Positions 33,348 to 43,100 of a DNA stretch of 64,000 nt are shown piece by piece (the stretch's first letter is position 1; each line of letters begins with the position of its first letter). A program made the position numbers and the translations under genes. The stretch comes from Bradyrhizobium liaoningense (lineage in GTDB: Bacteria; Pseudomonadota; Alphaproteobacteria; Rhizobiales; Xanthobacteraceae): positions 62,001 through 126,000 of the forward strand of contig NZ_JAFCJT010000018.1 of assembly GCF_018130785.1 (NCBI RefSeq), read 5' to 3'. The notes below the pieces were generated by a model, which saw only the letters and a program-made list of their open reading frames with translations, was not told where the DNA came from and searched no databases.

Positions 33348-34718
33348 TTACGAGAAGAACGCGATCTTCTCGGCCTGGGTCATGCGGCGGATTGGCGCCA
33401 TGGGGTCGTTGGCCGCTGCGCGGGGCTTTTGCAGGATGCCGCTGGCGAGGATGGTGGCGCCGAGCGAGGTCTCGGCGAGGGGCGAGGGCATCGGAAGCGT
33501 CGCGGTCGGCGTTGCGCCGAACGTCGCCGTGGCTGCCATAGCCGGGGCCGGCTGCTCCATCACTTCGGCGGCGGCCTCCGCAATGGCGTCTGTGAGGCGC
33601 GCGAGCGAGTCCATCGCGATCGGCGCGTCTTCGGCGGGCTCCTGCGCGACTGCGGTGGCGGCCGGCTCGGCTGCGACCGGCTGCGGAAGCTCGGCGGAAA
33701 TCGGGGCTGCGACTTCCTCGATCATCGGTTCCGGAACGGCCACCTTCATCTCGACCGGCTCGATGATCTCGTCGAACTCCGGATCGGGCGCGGCCATCTC
33801 AAGCGCGATGGCCTCGAGCACGGCTTCGTCCTCGGCTTGCGCGGCAGCGTCGAGCGAGAACTCGTCGGTCACCTCCGCGAAGGCGGCGGGTTCGGCTGCC
33901 TCCTCGTCGGGCCCGGCGTGGTTGTCGGCGATCACCTCCGGCTCGATGGCGACGTCCATTGCCTCTTCGGCAACGGCGCGTGCTTCGGCGGTGCTGGCCG
34001 CATCAATCGCTGCTTCCGGCGCGGGAGTCGCTGCGATGTCCTGCGGCGTCTCCGTCAAAGCCACGGATGCTTCGGTTGCCATCGCGGCAGGCGCGGCCTC
34101 GACAGGCGCAGACGCCGCGACGAGCGCCTCCTGCACCGGCGCAGCCGCGGAATGCACCGCCGCTTGCGGCGCTGTGTCGCCCTCACCATCAAGCTGCTCG
34201 ACCCGATCCCTGAGCAGATCGAATGCGGCCTTGAGCTCGACGCGGGGGTCGATGGTCGATAGCTGTCCGCAAGCGGCCTCGATGGAGGCGAGCTGCGAAT
34301 CAATGAGGTCGCAGATTCGCCCGTCGGCGCCGATCTCGCGCCAGCGCCAGGAGATCTCCTTGATGATGCGCACGCCGCGCGGAATCGGCGCGAGGCTCGC
34401 CTCGATCGCCGCGGGATCGAAGGCGGCGATCGCGATCGTCTCGGCCTCGCGGATGGCGCGGCGGATCTCGACCAGCGCCTCGGGCAGGCGATCTTCGACG
34501 ACGGGTTGTCGCTGTGCCGCAAGGGTTTCTTCGATTTTCGCGACCGCATCGAGCACCATGCGGGTATCCGCATTGCGGTTGCGCTTGGCATATTCGCCGA
34601 GGAACCAGCGGCCGCGCGCGGTCTCCATGAAGGCTTCGCGGATCGCGTCGTAATCCTGCTCGTTCGGCTCGGCCGCACGGGCAGACATAGGCGAGAGGGC
34701 GAATGCTTCGTTGGCCAT
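33348..34718 (-). CDS. Conserved alphaproteobacterial protein with ETARGRWFL motif and acidic Ala-rich tail
   Basis: A 456-residue protein. Residues 20-185 are well-ordered and helical and include EQDYDAIREAFMETARGRWF followed by GEYAKRNRNADTRMVLDAVA, a signature I recall from many rhizobial and related proteins, some labelled CheZ-like. Residues 190-430 are low-complexity Ala/Glu/Pro/Val, and the protein ends with a conserved MTQAEKIAFFS. I chose the ATG at 34718 (preceded by a weak AGATTGAC) over 34766. A CheZ-type phosphatase role is not shown by any motif seen here. It diverges from the MFS transporter. Confidence 0.75.
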   Translation of the reverse strand: MANEAFALSPMSARAAEPNEQDYDAIREAFMETARGRWFLGEYAKRNRNADTRMVLDAVAKIEETLAAQRQPVVEDRLPEALVEIRRAIREAETIAIAAFDPAAIEASLAPIPRGVRIIKEISWRWREIGADGRICDLIDSQLASIEAACGQLSTIDPRVELKAAFDLLRDRVEQLDGEGDTAPQAAVHSAAAPVQEALVAASAPVEAAPAAMATEASVALTETPQDIAATPAPEAAIDAASTAEARAVAEEAMDVAIEPEVIADNHAGPDEEAAEPAAFAEVTDEFSLDAAAQAEDEAVLEAIALEMAAPDPEFDEIIEPVEMKVAVPEPMIEEVAAPISAELPQPVAAEPAATAVAQEPAEDAPIAMDSLARLTDAIAEAAAEVMEQPAPAMAATATFGATPTATLPMPSPLAETSLGATILASGILQKPRAAANDPMAPIRRMTQAEKIAFFS

Positions 34719-34793
34719 GTCAATCTCGTCGCGCAAATCAGTGCGCGTTACTGTAACGATCACCACGATATCGACCGAATCGCAATTGGTTTG

Positions 34794-35990
34794 ATGCCAC
34801 CCGAATCACAAATCCCCACGCAAGCCACCGTGAAGCGGCGATTCGCCGTGAGCCTGGCGCTGTTCTATTCGGCCATCTTCGCGGTTGCGGGCACGCATCT
34901 GCCGTTCTTTCCGCTCTGGCTGAAGGCGATCGGCATCGACGCGGCCTGGATCGGCATCATCAACGCGCTGCCGGCGATCACGCGCTTCACCACGCTGCCG
35001 CAGATCACCGCCCTTGCCGAAAAGCGCCATGCCATTCGCGCTGGCATGATGGCGTCGGTGCTGGCGACGGCGATCGGGTTCACGGCGGTCGCCTTGCAGC
35101 AGCAGCCGCTGGCGCTGTTCCTGATCTATGCGCTGACCTGCATGATGTGGACGCCCACGACGCCGCTGACCGACGCCTATGCGCTGCGCGGCGTTGTGCG
35201 CTACGGGCTCGATTACGGACCCCTAAGGCTGTGGGGCTCGGCCGCGTTCGCCGCGGGGTCGCTCGCCTGCGGCTACCTCGTAGACCACATCGCGGCGCGC
35301 GATCTGATCTGGATCATCGTCGCGTGGGCCGTCGTTGCGGTCGCCGCCAGCCTGCTGCTTCGGCCGCTCGACGACGTCAGGCGAAGGACGACGGAGACGC
35401 ATGCCGGCAAGGCCTTGCTGCGCGATGGCGGCTTCTGGGCCGTCATCGCGTCGGCCGCGCTGATCCAGGGCAGCCACGTCGCCTATTACACGTTCTCGGC
35501 CATCAACTGGCAGCTCCACGGCTTCGGCGGGCTGACGATCGCGGGCCTCTGGACGCTGGGTGTGATCGCCGAGATCGTCGTCTTCGCGCTGTCGCCGCGC
35601 TTCACGCTGTATCCGTCCACGCTGATCGCGATCGGCGGCGTGAGCGCGGTGGTGCGCTGGATCGTCACCGCGCAGGAGCCGCCGCTCGCGCTGCTCGCGA
35701 TCGTGCAGCTCGGCCACGGCCTCACCTTCGGCATGACCATCGTCGGCACCATGAATCTGCTGGTGCAGCGCGTGCCATCGCATCAGATCGCGCGGGGGCA
35801 GGGCTATTATGCCGCGTGCAACGGGCTGTTGGGGGCGGCGACCTCGATCGCGTCTGGCGCGATCTACGCCCGCATCGGCGATAGCCTCTATTACGTGATG
35901 GCGGCGATGGCCGCGGCCGGCGCGCTCGTGATCTGGTCGGCGCGGCATCGGCTCAAGGCTCATCCCCAGAGCGAGGAAGCGGGCGGATAG
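34794..35990 (+). CDS. MFS transporter, 12 transmembrane
   Basis: A 398-residue major-facilitator protein with about 12 hydrophobic helices. It starts with a short cytoplasmic segment, then RRFAVSLALFYSAIFAVAGTHLPFFPLWLKAIG, YGLDYGPLRLWGSAAFAAGS near residue 145 and a second half opening at HVAYYTFSAINWQ near 230. These match the LacY/HcaT-like group (MFS_1_like) rather than drug exporters. The substrate is unknown. The ATG at 34794 is 75 bases from the divergent gene. Its 3' end overlaps the convergent dipeptide epimerase by 31 bases, and the two are not necessarily related. Confidence 0.88.
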   Translation: MPPESQIPTQATVKRRFAVSLALFYSAIFAVAGTHLPFFPLWLKAIGIDAAWIGIINALPAITRFTTLPQITALAEKRHAIRAGMMASVLATAIGFTAVALQQQPLALFLIYALTCMMWTPTTPLTDAYALRGVVRYGLDYGPLRLWGSAAFAAGSLACGYLVDHIAARDLIWIIVAWAVVAVAASLLLRPLDDVRRRTTETHAGKALLRDGGFWAVIASAALIQGSHVAYYTFSAINWQLHGFGGLTIAGLWTLGVIAEIVVFALSPRFTLYPSTLIAIGGVSAVVRWIVTAQEPPLALLAIVQLGHGLTFGMTIVGTMNLLVQRVPSHQIARGQGYYAACNGLLGAATSIASGAIYARIGDSLYYVMAAMAAAGALVIWSARHRLKAHPQSEEAGG

Positions 35991-36955
35991 ACCAGGCTGT
36001 CGTCGTAGCGAAGCCCGTGATCGCGGTCGCGCGCCAGCAGCAGCGGGCCGTCGAGATCGACAAAGCGCGCCTGCGGCGTCACCAGCATTGCGGGGGCCAT
36101 CGACAGCGAGGTCGCGACCATGCAGCCGATCATGATCTCGAAACCCAGCGCCTGCGCCGCATCGGCCATCGCCAGCGCCTCGGTGAGGCCGCCGGTCTTG
36201 TCGAGCTTGATGTTCACGGCGTCGTAGCGCTCGCGGAGCGGCGCGAGCGATGGGCGGTCATGCACGCTCTCGTCGGCGCAGACCGCGAGCGGCCGCTTGA
36301 TCCGCGCCAGCGCGTCATCCTTCCCGGCCGGCAGCGGCTGCTCGACCAGGGTGACGCCGACGGCGTCGCAGGCGGCGAGATTCTGCTCCAGATTGGCCTC
36401 GGTCCAGGCCTCGTTGGCATCCACGATCAACTCGGATTCGGGGGCGGCTTTGCGAACCGCGGCGATCCGCTCCGGATCGCCGTCGCCGCCAAGCTTGATC
36501 TTGAGCAGTGGCCGATGCGCGGCCTTGGCCGCCGCCGCCGCCATGGCTTCGGGGGCGCCTAACGAGATCGTGTAGGCCGTTGTGCGCTCGCCCGGGGTCG
36601 GGCGGTCCAGCAGGTTCCAGGCCCGCAGACCGGCCGCCTTGGCCTCGAGGTCGATCAGGGCGCAATCCAGCGCGTTGCGGGCCGCTCCCGGTGGCATGGC
36701 GCCTTGCAGGGCCTCGCGCGAGAGGCCGCCCGCGACGGCCGCCTGCATGGCCTGGATCGCGGCAAGGGTCGCCTCGGGCGTTTCGCCGTAGCGGGGATAG
36801 GGCACGCACTCGCCGCGGCCGGTCAGGCCGTTTTGGATGATTTCGGCCACGACGGTCACGGCCTCGGTCTTGGCGCCCCGGCTGATGGTAAAACTGCCGG
36901 CGATGGGAAAGCGCTCGATTCGCGCGGCCAGGGCCGGAACTTTGCTGGAAGTCAT
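35960..36955 (-). CDS. Enolase-superfamily dipeptide (L-Ala-D/L-Glu) epimerase or N-acyl-Glu racemase
   Basis: A 331-residue muconate-lactonising-subgroup enzyme. The catalytic KxK (LLKIKLGG near residue 152), metal ligands VDANEAW near 177, VEQPLP near 205 and ADES near 227, and the second general base LDKTGG near 253 are all visible, and the C-terminal barrel carries FVDLDGP. These point to L-Ala-D/L-Glu epimerase, used in peptidoglycan peptide recycling, or the N-acetyl-D-glutamate racemase DgcA. The exact substrate cannot be settled. It overlaps convergently with the MFS gene. Confidence 0.87.
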   Translation of the reverse strand: MTSSKVPALAARIERFPIAGSFTISRGAKTEAVTVVAEIIQNGLTGRGECVPYPRYGETPEATLAAIQAMQAAVAGGLSREALQGAMPPGAARNALDCALIDLEAKAAGLRAWNLLDRPTPGERTTAYTISLGAPEAMAAAAAKAAHRPLLKIKLGGDGDPERIAAVRKAAPESELIVDANEAWTEANLEQNLAACDAVGVTLVEQPLPAGKDDALARIKRPLAVCADESVHDRPSLAPLRERYDAVNIKLDKTGGLTEALAMADAAQALGFEIMIGCMVATSLSMAPAMLVTPQARFVDLDGPLLLARDRDHGLRYDDSLVYPPASSLWG

Positions 36956-37098
36956 TTTGAACTCTGGCGAAATCTGAACCTGCTAGTTACCTCTAGCAAC
37001 TAACATTAACCAGTTGGGGATACCTTCTCTGGGTAAGGGCGTGTGCGCAACCATCTGATTCTATCCGTTTCTTGCGCCCCGGCACGGGAGCGGACACC

Positions 37099-38232
37099 TT
37101 GAGCGGCGATCCGAAGCTGGAACGGATTGCCAAAGGCAACGGGCTGGCACTCTGCGCCACCGGAACCTGGACCGCGAGCTTCGCGCCGGTCCTGGAGCGG
37201 ATGGTGGCTGACGCCGAGAAGCTCGCCGGCGGCTCGCAAAGCATCTTCATTGACGTCTCCGAGGTCGCCAAGCTCGACACCTTCGGCGCCTGGCTGATCG
37301 AACGGCTGCGCCGCAGCCTGACCCAGGGCGCCGTCGAAGCGCAGATCGCGGGGCTCTCCGCCAATTATTCGAGCCTCGTGGACGAGGTGCGGCGGGTCAG
37401 GGCGACGCCGGTCGTCGACAGCAGCGCGGTCACCATCACCGGCATGCTGGAGCAGATCGGCCGGGCCGTGGCCGGGGTCGCCGGCACGGTTGCGGGCCTC
37501 GTCGACATGCTCGGCGCGGTGCTCGCGGCGGGATTTCGCGTCTTGATCCACCCGCGTTCGTTCCGCCTGACCTCGACCGTGCACCACATGGAGCAGGTCT
37601 GCTGGCGCGCGGTGCCGATCATCGTGCTGATCACGTTCCTGATCGGCTGCATCATCGCCCAGCAGGGCATTTTTCATTTCCGCAGGTTCGGCGCCGACAT
37701 CTTCGTTGTCGACATGCTCGGCGTGCTGGTGCTGCGCGAGATCGGCGTCCTCCTGGTCGCGATCATGGTCGCGGGTCGCTCCGGCAGCGCCTACACGGCC
37801 GAGCTCGGCTCGATGAAGATGCGCGAGGAGATCGACGCGCTGCGCACCATGGGTTTCGATCCGATCGAGGTCCTGGTGCTGCCGCGCATGCTGGCGCTGG
37901 TGCTGGCGCTGCCGATCCTCGCCTTCCTCGGCGCGATGGCCGCGCTTTATGGCGGCGGTCTTGTCGCCTGGCTCTATGGCGGCGTCGATCCCGAAGCCTT
38001 CCTGCTGCGCCTGCGCGACGCCATCTCGATCGACCATTTCATCGTCGGCATCGTGAAGGCACCTGTCATGGCGGCCGTGATCGGCATCGTCGCCTGCGTC
38101 GAGGGCCTCGCGGTGCAAGGCAGCGCGGAGTCGCTCGGACAGCACACCACGGCCTCCGTGGTGAAGGGCATCTTCTTCGTCATCGTCATGGACGGCGTGT
38201 TCGCCATCTTCTTCGCCTCGATCGGGATGTGA
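37099..38232 (+). CDS. mlaE: MlaE-type ABC permease with N-terminal STAS domain
   Basis: A 377-residue permease. Residues 1-105 form a STAS (anti-sigma-antagonist-like) domain (ALCATGTWTASFAPV, FIDVSEVAKLDTFGAWLIERL). The rest is an MlaE permease with HMEQVCWRAVPIIVLI near residue 165, LREIGVLLVAIMVAGRSGSAYTAELGSMK near 215 and ALPILAFLGAMAALYGGG near 273. It is the first gene of the mlaEFD-like operon, which moves phospholipid between membranes. I chose the TTG at 37099 because GGGAG lies 9 bases upstream; a TTG at 37072 is also in frame. The STAS fusion replaces the separate MlaB protein of E. coli. Confidence 0.9.
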   Translation: MSGDPKLERIAKGNGLALCATGTWTASFAPVLERMVADAEKLAGGSQSIFIDVSEVAKLDTFGAWLIERLRRSLTQGAVEAQIAGLSANYSSLVDEVRRVRATPVVDSSAVTITGMLEQIGRAVAGVAGTVAGLVDMLGAVLAAGFRVLIHPRSFRLTSTVHHMEQVCWRAVPIIVLITFLIGCIIAQQGIFHFRRFGADIFVVDMLGVLVLREIGVLLVAIMVAGRSGSAYTAELGSMKMREEIDALRTMGFDPIEVLVLPRMLALVLALPILAFLGAMAALYGGGLVAWLYGGVDPEAFLLRLRDAISIDHFIVGIVKAPVMAAVIGIVACVEGLAVQGSAESLGQHTTASVVKGIFFVIVMDGVFAIFFASIGM

Positions 38233-38234
38233 CG

Positions 38235-39017
38235 ATGGCGCAAGAAACTCAAAACGCGATTCAAGATCCGATCATCCGCGTCCGCGACATCACGGTGCAG
38301 TTCGGCGCGACGCGCGTGCTCGATGGCCTCAACCTCGACGTCAAGCGCGGCGAAATCCTCGGCTTCGTCGGCCCGTCCGGTGCCGGCAAGTCGGTACTGA
38401 CGCGCACCATCATCGGCCTCGTGCCGAAGGTCGCGGGCTCCATCGAGGTGTTCGGCGTCGACCTCGATTCCTCCAGCACCTCGCAGCGCCGCAGCGTCGA
38501 GCGCCGTTGGGGCGTGCTGTTTCAGCAGGGCGCGTTGTTCTCCTCGTTGACCGTCAGGCAGAACATCCAGTTTCCGATGCGCGAATATCTCCGGGTCTCG
38601 CAGCGGCTGATGGACGAGATCACCCTGGCCAAGCTCACCATGGTCGGGCTCAAGCCGGAAGTCGCGGATCGCTTTCCCTCGGAGCTGTCGGGCGGCATGA
38701 TCAAGCGCGTGGCGCTGGCGCGCGCGCTGTCGCTCGATCCCGATCTCGTGTTCCTCGACGAGCCGACCTCGGGCCTCGATCCGATCGGCGCCGGCGATTT
38801 CGACGAGCTGGTCAGGACGCTCCAGCGTACTTTGGGCCTGACCGTTTTCATGGTAACCCACGACCTCGACAGCCTTTACACAGCTTGCGACCGTATCGCC
38901 GTTTTAGGGAACGGTAAGATCATTGCGGCAGGGTCGATCGCCGACATGCAGGCCTCGCAGCATCCCTGGCTGAGACAATATTTCCACGGCAAGCGCGCCC
39001 GTGCGGTGATGGGCTGA
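38235..39017 (+). CDS. mlaF: MlaF-type ABC transporter ATP-binding protein
   Basis: A 260-residue ATPase with Walker A GPSGAGKSVLTR, the Q-loop in RWGVLFQQGALFSS, ABC signature LSGGMIKRVALARAL and Walker B LVFLDEPTSGLDP, then the H-loop in VTHD. It drives the MlaE permease for lipid transport. The start at 38235 lies just after the permease stop (38232); an overlapping GTG at 38229 is possible. Either way translation is coupled. The operon order permease-ATPase-MCE protein is standard for this family. Confidence 0.93.
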   Translation: MAQETQNAIQDPIIRVRDITVQFGATRVLDGLNLDVKRGEILGFVGPSGAGKSVLTRTIIGLVPKVAGSIEVFGVDLDSSSTSQRRSVERRWGVLFQQGALFSSLTVRQNIQFPMREYLRVSQRLMDEITLAKLTMVGLKPEVADRFPSELSGGMIKRVALARALSLDPDLVFLDEPTSGLDPIGAGDFDELVRTLQRTLGLTVFMVTHDLDSLYTACDRIAVLGNGKIIAAGSIADMQASQHPWLRQYFHGKRARAVMG

Positions 39018-39033
39018 GGTGCCGGAGTAGCTG

Positions 39034-39909
39034 ATGGAAACGCGGGCAAATTACGTCTTGATCGGGTCGTTCACGCTGGCCGTGATCGCCGCGGCGATCG
39101 GCTTCGTGCTGTGGTTCCAGTCACTGCACACCACCAAGCAGCGCAGCCCCCTGCGCGTCGTGTTCGAGGGCCCGGCGGCGGGCCTGCGCAACGGTGGCAG
39201 CGTCAATTTCAACGGTATCAGGGTGGGTGAAGTGGTCTCGGTGAAGCTCGACAACCCGCGGCGGGTTGTCGCACTCGCCATGGTCGAGAACAACGCGCCG
39301 ATCCGCAAGGACACCCTGGTCGGCCTCGAATTCCAGGGCCTGACCGGTGTTGCCGCGATCTCGCTCAAGGGCGGCGAGGAGACGGCTCCGCCGCCGCCTC
39401 TCGACGAGGACGGCATCCCGTCGCTGACGGCCGATCCCAACAAGCTCCAGGACGTCACCGAGGCGATCCGCGGCACGCTCCAGAACATCAACAAGATCGT
39501 GGCCGACAATCAGGAGTCGGTGAAGAACTCGCTGAAGAACCTCGAGACCTTCACCAACTCGCTCGCACGCAACTCCGAGAAGATCGACGGCGTGATGGCC
39601 AAGGTCGACGGCGTGATGCTCAAGGCCGACAGCCTTATGCTCGGCCTCAACACGCTCGCCGGCGGCAAGGACGGCGGCGAGTTGTTCCAGGCTGTGAAGT
39701 CGATCCGCGAGCTGGCCGACGATTTCGACAAGCGCTCCGGTGCATTGATGACCGACGGTCGCCGTACGCTCGGCGACATCAGCCGCGCCGTGAACAATTT
39801 TGATCGCAACCCGACCCGCGTGCTGTTCGGCGCCAGCAACAGCACGCAACCGGCTCCGCCGCCCGAGCCGCCGAGAGCGGCGCCTTCGAACGAGCGCCGG
39901 CGGCAGTAG
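39034..39909 (+). CDS. mlaD: MlaD/MCE-family lipid-binding protein
   Basis: A 291-residue protein anchored by one N-terminal helix (residues 7-29). The MCE domain spans about 38-125, with LRVVFEGPAAGLRNGGSVNFNGIRVGEVVSVKLD and GLEFQGLTGVAAISLKGG. A long helical tail (residues 135-255, EAIRGTLQNINKIVADNQ... onward) resembles MCE proteins that form periplasmic barrels. It begins 16 bases after mlaF. The Pro-rich C-terminus (APPPEPPRAAPS) is not conserved. No separate MlaC-like periplasmic carrier was found downstream; a palindromic repeat follows instead. Confidence 0.9.
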   Translation: METRANYVLIGSFTLAVIAAAIGFVLWFQSLHTTKQRSPLRVVFEGPAAGLRNGGSVNFNGIRVGEVVSVKLDNPRRVVALAMVENNAPIRKDTLVGLEFQGLTGVAAISLKGGEETAPPPPLDEDGIPSLTADPNKLQDVTEAIRGTLQNINKIVADNQESVKNSLKNLETFTNSLARNSEKIDGVMAKVDGVMLKADSLMLGLNTLAGGKDGGELFQAVKSIRELADDFDKRSGALMTDGRRTLGDISRAVNNFDRNPTRVLFGASNSTQPAPPPEPPRAAPSNERRRQ

Positions 39910-39933
39910 GCGTTTAGTCCACGTCTCTCTCCT

Positions 39934-40053
39934 CGTCATTGCGAGCGACTTGTCCGCCGTAGCTCGAAGAGCGAAGGCGGAAGCGAAGCAATCCAGACTT
40001 CCTCTGAGGAAGCAGTCTGGATTGCTTCGTCGCTTCGCTGCTCGCAATGACGA
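39934..40053. repeat. Palindromic repeat family A, copy 2
   Basis: Arms TCGTCATTGCGAGCG and CGCTCGCAATGACGA-like flank a longer variable core (AGCGAAGCAATCCAG, CTGGATTGCTTCG). Same family as 33097-33178, with a longer internal loop. Confidence 0.75.
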
Positions 40054-40117
40054 GTTTGGGGTGGCTGCGTCAATCTTCAACACGCATTGAGTTGCCGGCG
40101 CAATGGCGACCCAAAAC

Positions 40118-40146
40118 AAAACGGAGCCCGTGAGGGCTCCGTTTTT
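40118..40146. terminator. Bidirectional intrinsic terminator
   Basis: A perfect 12-bp stem, AAAACGGAGCCC with GGGCTCCGTTTT, and loop GTGA is followed by T5; the reverse strand also has a run of T. It ends mlaEFD and the large coiled-coil gene, which converge here. Confidence 0.9.
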
Positions 40147-40186
40147 CATTCGCTATTCGCTACCCGCCATTTGTGCGCCTTGCCGC

Positions 40187-43100
40187 TCACCCCAGCCGGC
40201 CCGCCGCGTGGGCGAGCAGCGTGTACACGAGGCCCGTCTCCGAGGTCAGGTGGTTGCGCAGCTCCTGCGGACCACGGCCGTCGCGGGCGACTTCGTCGAG
40301 CAGGCGCTCGAACTCGGCCACGTAGCGGTCGACCGTGCCCTTGAAGTTGCGATCGGCGCGGTACTTGCGGGCGACCTCGTCAAAGGCCTTCTGGCCGGCG
40401 GGCGTGTAGAGGCGCTTGGTGAAGGCCTTGTTCTCGCCGCGCTGATAGCGGTCCCACATCTCGGCAGCGAGGTTGCGGTCCATCAGCCGGCCGATGTCGA
40501 GCGACAGCGACTCCAGCGGATTGCTGCTGGCCTGCGGCTGCGGCGCGGGTGAGGCAGGGCGGCCACGGGGAGCCTCACGACCCGTCGGCGCGCCCTGGTT
40601 GGCGTCCGTGCGGTTCAAGAGGTCCGACAGCCAGCCGTCGCGGCCCTGGTCGTTGCCTGCGGGCGCGGCAGGCGGCGCTTCGGTGCGGCGCGAGGCGGCC
40701 GGCATGCCGAGGTCCGGCGGCGGCAGCGTCGAGGCGCTACCGGTGTCGCGGCCGCGGGTCTCGGTGTTGCGCGCGCCGACGCTCGCCATCATCGGCTCAT
40801 CCTGGCGCTGGACGGCGGCAGAAGCGCGGCCCGTCGCGGAGACGTCGAGACCACGGCCATGCTGGGCCACGATGCGGTTGAGCTCGGCGAGGGCCTCGAT
40901 CTGGTCGACGATCACCTTGCGCATCTGCGCGGTGCTCTCGGCGGCCTCCTGCGGCATCTCGAGCACGCCGCGGCGCAGCTCGTTGCGGGTGGCTTCGAGC
41001 TCGTTGTGCATCTCGAACGCCATCTGCTTCATGCTGGAGACGAGGTTGGTGAACTTCTCGGTCGACTGCTTGAACATCGTATCCGCCTCGTCGGTGGTCT
41101 GGCGGTAGATGTCGTGCATGGCATCGATGGTCTGGCGGTGCTCTTCCTCGGACGCCGCGCGCACCGCCTCGAACTGGCGGGTGATCGCGGCCGAACCTGC
41201 GCCGGCGGTCTCCGCGACGACGCGGGCGATGTCGCGGGCACGCTCTTCGGCAGCGGCCAACGATTCATCGAGCAGGCCGGTGAAGCGCGACAGACGCTGG
41301 TCGAGATCGGTGGTGCGCAGGTCGATGGTGGTGACCAGCGATTCCAGCGCCTGCTTGCGCTCGGCGAGCGAGGCGGTGGTGTTCTTGTTGCTCTGCTCGA
41401 CGACCTGCGCGGCATCGACCAGCGCCTTGCCGTGCGCGTCGAACTGCGTCGACAACTCACCGAGATCCTGGAGCGCCCGCGTGGTCTTCGTGTTGAAGAC
41501 GTTGAGCTGGTCTTCCAGGTTCTGCGTCGCAGCGCCGTTGCGCGAGGTGACGTCGTTCATCGCCGAGACGAAGTCGGCGACGCGCGTCACCAGCGCCCGC
41601 TCGAGCGAGTTGAGGTTGTCGTGCGCACCGGTCAGCACCTCCTGGAGGAGGATGTTGCCTTCGCGCAAGCGCTCGAACAGGGCGACCGTGTCGGTGCGCA
41701 GGATCTTGCTGGTCTCCTGCATCTCGGTGACGGCCGCGATCGAGACCTGGCGCGACTGGTCGATCGCCGAGCGCGAGGCCTGTTCGAGGTCCTTGAGCGA
41801 CTTGCCGACTGCGCCGGTGGCGATCTCGCTCGCCGCGTTGATGGTGCGGGCCACTTCGGAGCCGTTGCCCATCATGGTCTGCGAGAACGCATGGCCACGC
41901 GTCTCGATCGACTTCAGCGCGTCGGAGGTGACGCGGTCGATGTCGAGCGTGAGCTGGCTGGTCTTCGAGCCGATCGCATCGACCAGCGCGCCGCGCTTGG
42001 CGTCGATCATGTTCGACAGACGGTCGGCCTGCTGCTGCACGTAGGTGACGATCTCGTCGGTCTTGCCGGTCATAGCATGGCCGAAGCTGCTGCTCGCGGC
42101 GAGCACCGAACGCTCGACGTCGGCCGAGCTCGACTTGACGCGCGAGCTTGCCTCGTTGGAGGCGTTGATCAGCGCATTCTGGGCGTTGAGCGCGCTGGTC
42201 TGGATGTCGTTGGTGGCGTTGGTCGTGGCCGTGCTCAATGCGCGCTCGATCTCGGTCGAGATCGTGCGGATCTGGCTTGCGGCATCCGCCGACGTCGAAG
42301 TCAGCGAGGTCTGTGCCTCACGCGCGCTGTTGAGGATGGTCGAGGCGGTGTCGGCACCGACCGAGGTCAGCGTGCGCTCGATGTCCGTGGTCAGCGACTT
42401 GATCTGGCTTGCCGCATCCGTCGAGGCGGAGATCAGCGTGCCCTGGGCCTCGCGCACGCCGCTGGTGAGCGCCTCGATGGTGGCGCCGCCGGCGGTCGCC
42501 AGCGCGCGCTGCATCTCGGCCGCCAGCGAACGCACCTGACCGGTCTGTTCGGCCGAGACTGAGAGCAGGGTGCTCTGGGCGTCGCGGGCGCTGGTCGTGA
42601 TCGTCTCGGCGGTCGACTGGCCGACCTGCGAGAGCGACCGATGCACTTCGGCAGCGAGCGACTTGACCTGGCTCGCCGCATCCGAGGACGCGTTGACGAG
42701 CGTGCTCTGGGCTTCGCGGGCGCCGCTCATGATGGTCTCGGCCGTCGAGGTGCCGGCCATCGAGAGCGAGCGCTGTAGGTCCGAGGACAGCGCCTTGATC
42801 TGGTTGGCGGTCTCGGTCGAGGCCGCGATCAGCGCGCTCTGCGCATCGCGGGCGCCGGCGGTGATCGATTCCGCCGTGGTGGTGCCGGCCAGCGACAGCG
42901 AATGCTGCACGTCGGCGGTGAGCGTCTTGACGTGGTTGGCCGCGTCCGAAGACGCCGTGACGAGGGTGGTCTGCACCTCGCGGGCGCCGGCCAGGATCGA
43001 GGCTGCGGTGGCAGAACCGGCCGCCGACAGCGTGCGTTCGACGTCGGTCGACAGCGACTTGATCTGGTTGGCGGCCTCGCCCGAGGCTGAGACGAGGGTC

